A DNA stretch of 64,000 nt from Wuchereria bancrofti. Taxonomy: Eukaryota > Nematoda > Chromadorea > Rhabditida > Onchocercidae. The translations under genes were made by a program, and so were the position numbers. The notes below the pieces were generated by a model. The model saw nothing but the letters and a program-made list of their open reading frames with translations, searched no databases and was not told where the DNA came from. The stretch spans positions 3,516,194 through 3,580,193 of the forward strand of contig SSBO01000012.1 of the NCBI GenBank assembly GCA_005281725.1, read 5' to 3'. Of this stretch, positions 54,652-64,000 are shown one piece after another; position 1 is the stretch's first letter, and each line of letters starts with the position of its first letter.

Positions 54652-56900
54652 GGTCTGAATATTACCAAGCTGCGACTACTGCAGTTTTTCCAATACTGCA
54701 GCCACTTTGTCTTGATGGTGCAGGATTTTAACTCGTCACGTTTATTTCTTAATTTCTTTCCACAGTAATATAAAAACTTTACTATATTTTAGGTGAACTT
54801 ACGTATCAATTAAATAGTGAGGTAGTGAGAATTGCTTATCATTTTATCTTATCTATTAATTTGATGATTTGGTAGTCGAAATGCTATTTGTATAATTGTG
54901 ATTAACTCACTCTGCTGCAAGTCGTTTGTATGATTAATTCATTTGAGCAAAAGAATGTATACCAAATCTACATCAGGATGTTTTTATGCATTATAATTTC
55001 AGTTAAATAGATTAAAAATCTTATCTTTTAGATTATGGCAGATTTCAATAAATATTTGAATAAATCAATGAACAACAAGTTGAGAATCGAATATTTATAT
55101 ATCAGTTTGAGAAAATGTCTCATAAAAGGTGAAAAAGATGCAATATGTAAACCATAATTAATTTCTGTTAATGCATTATCACTTTTAAACTTTCTCATTT
55201 TCAGACTGTTTGTTCAGTAACGATGTCAAAATTTTTCAGTTGGTGTTATCAGGACGGGAAATTTATTTTCTTTCGTTTGTTCACTTATAAATAAAGATTT
55301 AACAATTTTAACATGAGGAGTTGGTGCAAATTTCAAAATAACGACTGATATTACTTGTAAAGAAAGTAAGCCATATATTTTGCAATGCAATATGAAAAGA
55401 AAAAGGAAAATTCTTTTCTCATCAATAACATTGATTAGGAAAAAAGAAAATGAAAAACTGAGAACTAAAAAGCGCTAAGCTAAGAAAACTAGGAAACGTT
55501 GAACTTCTAAGATTACTTAAAAAGGATTCATTCGATCTTTAATGTTGTGTATCTAATTGCATACACTGAATGACTTATTCCGTCAAATAATTTGTTTTAT
55601 TTATTGAAAAAATTTTAGAAAAAAATTCACGTCTTTTTTATCCGATAGAATGTAGTTATAAAGTAGTATTTTAGACAACCTAATTGACTCATTCTTTTGA
55701 TATAATGTTATTGATGGCGAACGATTCATTCTCTTTCTGCAAATTTTTCATCTTTGCAGATGGACTACAAACTTCAAATTAGTAAAAGAAATCAGGCTTT
55801 CAATCCTTTTAAGTCGTCCAGTTTACCTCATCTCGAAATTCTTTCCGAAGTGACTTCAGTAACAAATATTAATATTAAAAATAATACAAACACTCGTCTC
55901 TCACACCATTTATTCCACAGTATGGTTAATTATATATATATATATATATTGAATTATTGATTGAAATACACACTTTATGATTAGTTCATTCTTGCGTTTA
56001 AAATTTTTGCTTATTATCTGACAAATTTTAAGTTTAGAAAGTTAGTTTAAGCATTAGAAGTGCTCAGGAAAGTACACACTTCGCGATTTTTCAAATAATT
56101 AGTGTTCTCGCTCCCTTGCATGTTTCTCGCCTAAAGTATAAATAATATTGCTTTTCCGTAATGTTTAACAATTCTGTTTAACAGTTTACCACAATTTCAT
56201 CCAAGACAAATCAGAATTCCAATTCTCAAAGATATACAAACACACTTTAAATTCATTCAAGGAAATATAAGCTCAATTAATAAGTTTCTAGCGAAGTTAT
56301 TTGTACTTCTTCAGTTCTTTTAATTAACTGACTTCTAACTATTCTTGTTGAGACTGTTTAACTTTTCATTTGGTTGGTATATCCAAGCGTTTGACACTTT
56401 GAAAGCGCTTTATGAGTACAAGTGAAGTTAAAAAAATCTTTCCAATAATGCATTGAAACGTAAAATATTCTTCATTTACTATGTGTTTTTCTTTAAATAG
56501 AATATCTTGTTTTGCTATGATGCAGTTATAATCATTACTCTAGAAGATAATGATTGTCATTTAAATAAATCATATAAATAACAATTATATTGTTCTTGAT
56601 ATTGGTAATCGTGAAAATATTGCTAGTCTTATTCAATGAAAGTATTTGAGGAATTTTCTAACTAACATAAAAAAGTAATTAAATGAGTAGAACAAGAAGC
56701 AAAAATAACAAGAAACATAAGCAACGAAGAAAATTACTGTTGATATCTGTGATATACTTCATATATGGATCGATCTTTTATGATACTAGCATTTGTCACC
56801 AGATCAGATCAAGATTTTGAAATTTTATTGTTTAGCATTAAGCTCCACAAACTAATGATGATTCAATGGCATGAAGAAATTTTGTTACTTAAAATATAAA

Positions 56901-57250
56901 TCATCCTTTTATTTATTTTTTGCGGAAGGGACAAAATCCTATATCAACTAAAATATGTAATTCTTTATGTTAATTCCGATCACAAATTAGTAGAAAATGT
57001 TGAAATTTTCTTGGCTTTTGTCATATCTAGAAATGAAAAGACGACTAACTTTTGAACTGATTGGAATGAATTAATGTAATCTTTTATGTCATTTTCAAAA
57101 TTTCGTTGATTTTCCATCAAACTTTCTATTTAACAACTACTTCCAAATTCTTGTATTTTCGTGGCATTCACTGCATTTATGTAGGTATTTTATTCATCCA
57201 TTTATTTATTTTTCGCGGAAAGGACAAAATCCTATATCAACTAAAATATG
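56901..57250. repeat. Dispersed 57-bp direct repeat (two copies)
   Basis: The copies are at 56901-56957 and 57194-57250. They share GGACAAAATCCTATATCAAC and flanking sequence and differ at only a few positions. The spacer of 236 bases shows no similarity of its own. Confidence 0.85.
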
Positions 57251-59062
57251 GAATCACAAAATAAAGTCACAGAGAAGCCAATATAAATTTAAAGACCCGT
57301 TGTGGCATGAGAAACCTGAACACTCGTCTTCAACAACCGATCTGGAATTCATTTATATTAGGAACTAATCAATTTACATTCATTGTTTTATTAAAAAAAG
57401 TGAAGAAATTTCATTATGACCTGGAAACAAAATGGTTCTAATTTAAAATCAAAATTTATTTCCTACCAATTCTTCAATTATTTGCTAATTTCTTTATTCT
57501 ACTGTTATCATTTTCTTCACTGTTCTTATTCTATACTTTCCTGTTCTCTTCGATGATTCTCATCATCGCTGAAAACTCAGACCTAATTTGCAGAATAAAT
57601 TAAACTTTAAAATAGATACTACTGAAATCTTTGCACTGCAATATTGTTAGAGCTTGCACACTGTTCTTTTAACTTGAGTAAATCTAAATAATGGCTGTCA
57701 GCTTAGAACAAGAATTAATTTAACATTTGAAAGTTAAATCACGCTTTTTTATTCTTAATTAATTAAAAATTTCCTGAGCTCTCTTTTCAAATTTTACGTC
57801 AATACGCTCAAATATACAAGATTTAGCGAAAATTTAATTCCAAGTTACTCATTCTTTTTTCCTTACTTTTCTAGTCACCAATTGCCATAAGTTTGCTGCT
57901 GGCTTATACAGATAGACTTATCAGTAAGAAAATGGTAACAATTAAACATTCCCGTACCCAGATAGAAAGACGCCACTACTAAAACAAGATTGAAACTTTT
58001 CTATAGAATAAGAAAACTGACTGTTAATCCTATTCTAACTTCTAAGCAGAACGAAGTATGGCATTTAAATGGAACTTATCTTTATAGATTTTTATTAAAC
58101 TTTACAACAATGTTTTGCTTATCTTCATTATCTCGTATGCACTGCGTTTTACTTTAGTAGTTCAAATAGTTTTTCTAAATGTTTTGTTATCGTTTATTGA
58201 ATAACTGAAGAGGTATTGGTATTCCTTGTAAACTTTTAATACATGACCTGGTATTTCAAGTAAAGTATAATAAGAATTTTGCTTTACGTATAGCAATTTC
58301 TACTTTCAAACATTTTTTTCGAAATCGTTATTAATTAAATTCACTGTTTAAACTTTGGTATACTCTTCCTGATAACAAATTTCTTAGATTTTAATGAATA
58401 CGCATGCAATTTATACGGAAGTAGTATCACTCTTCTATGTGTTTATCGGAAGAAAATTACTCGAATTGCCTAAAAGATACAATGCAAATGCAAAAACCGC
58501 AGATTTATTCAATTTTGTAATGGTAGAAACTATTGTATCTTTTGTAGAACAAATATAAATGTTTAACTAGTCAAAGTACTTTGAAATTCCTCTTTTCAAA
58601 TTAAAATCCACAAAGGGAAAGGCACTAATAAATGCATCGATTTTACATATCCTAAATATAAACAAAAAATATTCTATTCAAGAAATTCGATGAGCTCGTT
58701 TGTTCTTAGTCAATGATGCAACACTTGAAGGATTTAAAATTATCTTTAACTAAGGAATAGAAGTTGCATGCAAGTCAAGAAAAAAGCACTTAATTCTTGA
58801 CTTGGACAAGATCATACGATGATGAAAACGATGTAGGGGAGAAATGAACACAAAATAGGAGAAACATTAACTGAATAATATGGGTTTTCGCTTTTTCCGT
58901 TTTCTTTTGTGAAACATGTAAGGCAATGGATAAAGTGTAAAAATACTTCAGATTTTCAAGCAAAAATTTAAAAACGATTAAGAAATCGACTATATTAAAT
59001 GATCTGGTCTGATCAACGATCAATCTGACAGACTGATTTACTCTAATTCTTTGAAACAAACA

Positions 59063-59068
59063 TTTATT
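59063..59068 (-). promoter_or_regulatory. Polyadenylation signal AATAAA of the Ly6-like gene
   Basis: AATAAA on the minus strand lies about 60 bases beyond the stop codon of the Ly6-like gene, supporting that gene's orientation and 3' end. Confidence 0.5.
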
Positions 59069-59126
59069 ATTTGAACTGATGAGATCTGCAAATTTTTCTA
59101 CTCAACACTGCCAGTAAACAAATTTG

Positions 59127-62100
59127 TCATATCAACAATTTCCAGTAAAAAATCTGTACCATAAGTGCTAAGACAAAAACAGATGAAGACAACGGTAGCT
59201 GTTTCCTGAATCCAGCAGATTCAGCTGACGGATAGTCATTGCATAACTGCCCAAAACACCAGCACAATTCAACAGTACGATTCGAAGCGCGTTTTGCTAA
59301 GTGTGGCGGCAATAGTTTATACGCAGGCATCCTACTACACGAGGTATCTACAATAATTAAAGGACTGAATAAGAAGTAGGAAATAAAACTTTTTTTCTAC
59401 TCTAAATTTAATGAAGTGCATCGATTCATTTCTTCTGCAAGAAAATACTGAGAAATTTTCTCTCATAAAAAATGAATTCATCCTAATAGAAAGCGATAAA
59501 CAGACATGATTCTCTTGGCTATAAACAGGATATTTTTCTTTAAGAAATGTATTACACCAATTCAGAATAAATAAAGTGAATTTAAAATACTTCACACTTC
59601 ACAATGATGAAACAGTCATAATTCCTCAAAACTTAATGGTCCAACAAAAATTTACAGTTCAAAAATTAAGGTTAAGCTCATTTACATAAATTAAAAATAA
59701 CTTATACAAAATTAAACATATTTTATTCCTATAATTTGACTGAATATTGGAAAAGACTTAAACTTACGAACAGGCAAAAAATTACCTGAAGTAGGAAAGC
59801 CATCACTGGATGGCGTGGGGCCATATTTAAACACAGAAGAAAAGCATCCACGGATAACATTGTTTCCAATGTGATGCCCTGAAATTTCTCAAATACAATA
59901 TGACTAAACATAGTTGCCATTGATAAAGCATTCTTTCTCATGAATTCCAAAGGAATATTTCAAAATTGAACGATTCAAAATTTTTATCATACAAACAAAA
60001 AACAAACCTGCTAAAATACGAGGTTCGATGACAGTAACACATAGGGAATGACTGCATGTTGTGACACCTATATGTACTTTGGGTGGCATATCGTAGCAGT
60101 AATCAGTAAAATTCATCGGCATAAAATAAATCTAGAAATTAAAACCCACTAAATTTACTGCATTTTCACAAAAGAATTCTTTTTTATTTGCAATAGTACT
60201 TTTTTATCTTCAATACACTTCAAGCGTTAAAGTTCTTTTTACTTTTCAGCTGCAGTTACAATGCTTTCATATAGTTAATGATTAAGATCGTCTGATCATA
60301 AATGCTGCTGTCACATGGTTTGGCTTACTGGAAGGGTTCAAGCACCAATGCCTTTAGTCTTCAGTTGATTCCCTTTCAATAAGCAATAACACACAGCTGG
60401 GGAATTTTTGGGAAATTTTGGTACTACCAAAATTAAGTGATTAATTTTAATATTTTGGTACAAACCAAGATAACGATTAAAAAAAATCATATAACCGCTA
60501 ACTTAACCTATATATATATAATCGTAAATGTGAGTATACGTTTCTCCGTGTACATTTGCTTATTATAACTGCATAAAATTTTACAAAGTAGTCAAATATT
60601 TTCTAAAATATTTCTTCAGCTAATTTTTTCACTAAACCACACTCATCATTTTAGTTACAGCTTCTTTTTTTTATTTCCAGCTTTTTTTGACAACTTTGCA
60701 CCCAAATTCCATAATTCTGATGTTCTGCTGATTCCAATCAGAAATATGCATATTTTCAAACCCTTAAACAACTGTACAAAAAAACTTCACTGAATTACTT
60801 GCAAAACCAATAGGCTTTCTTCTATCCCCAATTAAACAGTAGCATTTGGTACAATTTGCTTTCCCAAGCACTGTTACTTTAAAAATTCTTTTTGTTGTAT
60901 ATCATATCATAGTCTCCTTTATATTATCATGTCAAATGAAAGAAAAAAATCCTATTTCCATCGATATTTGAAAATTGCGAAGATAAATTTGAAATTTTCA
61001 GGAAAAACGAAAATGGAATTTTCCCAAATCAACAATTTCTTTATTTTTTTTTTCTTTTTTAAATTTAAGCATATTTAGCAGCGATTTTTATATGAACAGG
61101 ATGGGACAATGGGATTTAGCAGCATTAGTGTTAGGCTTAAATTGATTTAGTGTCCCAGTGCTCGAGACGTCAACATTGCATATTTTGGATGAACGTCCAA
61201 AAGTACCTCACTGCTCAGTCGTATAAATCAGATCTCTTTATCTCCCTCGTCTCCTTTTCAAGTCCACATTTGCTCACTTTATGAATTGATCTAAATACAT
61301 ATGTTCCCTCCTTCTCCCACTGAAAACTTCTTTATCGTGAAAGCATGAAAAACGTCTGATGACCAACATCTAAGTCATCTCTAACATTTCTCTTTATTTC
61401 TATAGATGCCGTCCTAAATTCGCATTCAGTTTTCTCGACCCAAAAATACAGTTTTATTTCTAAACACAGCCTAGAATATTTTGAGGACTTTTTTATTTCT
61501 AATTTTAAATTAATTCAAAAGATTATTTGGTTGCAATGTTATAACTTGTTGACAAAGTCACAATGTTTTCTACATGTGCACAATGTGTTTGAAAATAAAA
61601 GTAAAAGTGTGGAAAACCAACGCTCTTTTTTATTATTTAATTTCTAAAAAAAGTTATCAGTTGTTAGCGACACATTTTCAAATTCAAACTCTCACTTTAG
61701 TTTAACCCATTTCAAAGAGTCTATAGAAATTGTCCTACTGAAAACATAAGATGTCAGGTATTTTTGTTCTTCAAACTGCATTAAATTCAAAAATGCATAC
61801 ACTCAATCGAAATATTTGATATTTTTTGAGAATGAAAATTTGAGAATAAAGTTTTTGGGAATAATCTGACAATGAAAAATAATCTGACAATCGTAACGCT
61901 GCTCACACACATAAATATTTTGCTGTCATAACACCAGAAAGACTTCGAAATATGAAAGTTAAAGTAAATTTGGACAGAACTGAATGAAAACTTATAACAA
62001 TAAAATTATAATAAAACAAACATAAATCACTGAAAAGCGTTTTTTAAATCAAAAATTGCTTTTATCTACAAGAAATAAGAAAAAGTATAAAATTTCATAA

Positions 62101-62511
62101 ATAAAGACAAATTACCTGGCTAAGAAATGACCAGTGCTTTTGAAATGCTTCCGACATACAACTGTAGCAGTACTTTCCAGATGAACTGAAAATCTTCAAT
62201 ATATAAAATTTTAAATGATTTGAAAATATAATATCAAATCAATTTATTGTAATATAGAAGATTTTCTGCTGAATTTAAGCTCTTTTTTCTGAGTTCTTAA
62301 GTTCATGGGCTATCATGTTATGTAGTCAAGCACCTCAATCTTTAATTAGAAAGTTAAGTAATGAATTCGTTATTTAACGTTGAAATAAACCGAAATAATC
62401 AAAATACCTGAAATCAAAATAACCAAGCGCTGTGGTAACAATTGTTATAGACGTTGTTGCTTGCACAATGAACCAAATTATTGGCTCTGCAAATGGCATT
62501 GCTTGAATCAT
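59127..62511 (-). CDS. Ly6/uPAR-like, probably GPI-anchored surface protein
   Basis: Five exons in consistent phase: 62511-62408 (signal peptide, hydrophobic [19 protein letters not shown]), 62185-62116, 60131-60008, 59878-59786 and 59296-59127. The mature part carries a spaced Cys pattern: [24 protein letters not shown], and the signature [10 protein letters not shown], which matches the CxC...CN ending of the Ly6/three-finger fold. The C-terminus is a hydrophobic segment ([16 protein letters not shown]) after a small-residue stretch, as expected for a GPI signal. Such proteins modulate ion channels, receptors or matrix at the cell surface; the partner here cannot be told. Nine Cys are visible, one fewer than the usual ten. 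The acceptor of the last exon (CACACTTAG) was chosen because it alone joins the frames. A second acceptor 46 bases upstream leads to a stop. Confidence 0.77.
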
Positions 62512-64000
62512 ATTTTTCCATAAATAAGAAATTTAGGTTTTATAAACTATAAAATTCATTTCTGATTATAGAAAAAAATAAGGAGATATATGTTCTATTC
62601 TAACTAACACCTAATTCAAAGCTTTTCACTATAATTTAACTCATCATAATATCTGCAAGTAAATTAAAAATGGAAATTAAATTCAAAACGAATGAATATA
62701 ACTCATAATTTCAAACAATTTTTGAACGCAAATGATATTAGAAATGACTAGTGGAAATATAGTCGTGGTATTGCAACATAAATTAATGATTACAAATAGG
62801 TTAAAAAAAAATATGAAATTCTTTCATACTTATTATTTCCGAAGTTGCTAATTTAACTTTCTTATAAATTCATGCAGACTTTTGTCCAAAACGAATGACA
62901 TCGACAATTTGATTGATCTTTGAAACAGTTTCACTATTTTTTTTTTTTTTTTGACTATTTCAAACTTTCTTTTAACATTGACAATGAGAACTTTTGTGCA
63001 GTATAAATATAACATCGACAACATCGATAATCAAATATCACTGTTAAGGTTTTGATTATTGATTTAAGTGATTGGTCTCCTCTAATAATAAAGGTCATTA
63101 TACACCTCCTAGATTTTCTGTCATTTACAGTATTAAGTGTAAATTTTGGAGAATTCATGGCAAGTACAGATATTTATATCTAATTTATATGTAAAATATG
63201 AAGGAAGAATTCACTATAAAAGTAGCTAAAATCTTGATTTAATTTTTTGAAGAAAATTTTGTCAATCTATCTCTCTCACTTTTCATATTTTGTTGGGCAG
63301 GCAAAATTTTCCAGCTTCAAAATAAATAATTAACATTAGATCTTATAAGTTCTCTAATCTACTGCATCACTTGTCAGTATGAATGGATTATAAATGAAGA
63401 TATCTTAATTGAGGAAATGAATTTTAGTGATTTTGGCTAAAAGTTTTGATGAAATGAAGTCAGTAAAGAAGGTGAGACGAACTTATTTATTAATGAAATG
63501 TTGCATTTTTTGTGACAAAAATGACAAGAAAAGAAAAGCAAACTAACTGGTTATGGTTACATCGACTTTGAATAACTGTTCAGGATTTTATAGTATTAGT
63601 TAAAAATTTATATAATTCTGTGATCGAATTATATAAATTTTAATCTCAATCATTTTCTCTTTGACTTCTGCAATTTAGTGTTATCGGATTTCTGAACTTT
63701 TAGAAGGAACATTGAAAGGGAATTGGATTTCATTTCCAAAGTGATCCTAGAAAGAAATGACAAAATATAAAATAACACTTACAAGGAAAAGCAAGCATGA
63801 AAATGAATATGAGCTTAAAGGATACTCATCATAGAGTTATAAATATTTCGCTAATACTGCAAAATCTTAAATAGCCATTCACATGTATTACTTCATATTT
63901 CATTTGGAATCGCTTTCAAAATAATAACGGTCACTTTTCCCTTTTGTACTTAAACACGTCATTGTGACCATTTGTTCAGAATCTAACATAAAAAATGTAT
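62512..64000. other. Right-hand flank, no gene recognised
   Basis: About 1.5 kb of AT-rich sequence upstream of the Ly6-like gene, including a T-run at about 62937-62952. It should hold that gene's promoter. A minus-strand frame at 62955-63158 has no supporting context. Confidence 0.45.

Larger units (their letters stand above)
54652..59126. other. Gene-poor AT-rich region between convergent genes
   Basis: About 4.5 kb. A frame at 55754-55960 begins with ATG directly after a TTTGCAG acceptor-like site but ends in AT-rich repeat codons and is not supported. A 57-bp direct repeat occurs at 56901 and 57194. Nothing else coding is seen. Confidence 0.5.

Noticed and set aside
55754..55960. 68-codon frame after an acceptor-like TTTGCAG
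   Set aside because: It ends in codons from a TA repeat and has no upstream exon in phase. Probably chance.
59296..59345. Upstream acceptor for the last Ly6 exon (CTCGTGTAG)
   Set aside because: It reads [11 protein letters not shown] and then a stop, removing the conserved CWC...LCN ending. The downstream acceptor keeps the whole domain in frame.
62955..63158. 67-codon minus-strand frame upstream of the Ly6-like gene
   Set aside because: No signal peptide, domain or splice link to the first Ly6 exon at 62511.

Overview
The window is eukaryotic: AT-rich, with genes split by many small GT-AG introns whose acceptors mostly read TTTCAG or TTTTAG. Several candidate spliced-leader acceptors lie just upstream of start codons. 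The gene set (a liprin-alpha, a supplementary-type nuclear hormone receptor, a nematode-like Ly6 protein) indicates a nematode. The base composition and intron sizes would suit a clade III (spirurid/filarial) parasite, but that placement is an inference. All gene models were built by hand from splice phase and family resemblance.

Layout. (1) 1-462, plus strand: the last two exons of liprin-alpha (syd-2 type). (2) 3101-16475, minus strand: a complete ATG2-type autophagy lipid-transfer gene with more than 30 exons. (3) About 17993-21232, plus strand: a decayed hormone-sensitive lipase gene (hosl-1 type) with stops and frameshifts in conserved blocks. (4) 26161-28320, plus strand: an ETS-domain transcription factor of the FEV/Pet-1/ERG/FLI class. 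(5) 31997-37119, plus strand: a nuclear hormone receptor with DNA- and ligand-binding domains. (6) 41551-50323, minus strand: a large adhesion GPCR with leucine-rich repeats, an Ig domain, a hormone-receptor domain, a GAIN-like region and seven membrane helices, resembling vertebrate ADGRA (GPR124/125). (7) 52703-54651, plus strand: a small secreted basic/aromatic protein of unknown function. (8) 59127-62511, minus strand: a Ly6/uPAR-like protein, probably GPI-anchored.

The genes are independent units with separate promoters. I see no operon-like tight spacing and no shared pathway. The stretches between them are AT-rich and hold simple repeats, a foldback (MITE-like) pair near 51.5-52.0 kb and a dispersed 57-bp direct repeat near 57 kb. 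The most notable contents are the lipase pseudogene beside atg-2, the LRR-Ig-HormR adhesion receptor with a degraded autoproteolysis site, and the two unnamed secreted or surface proteins.
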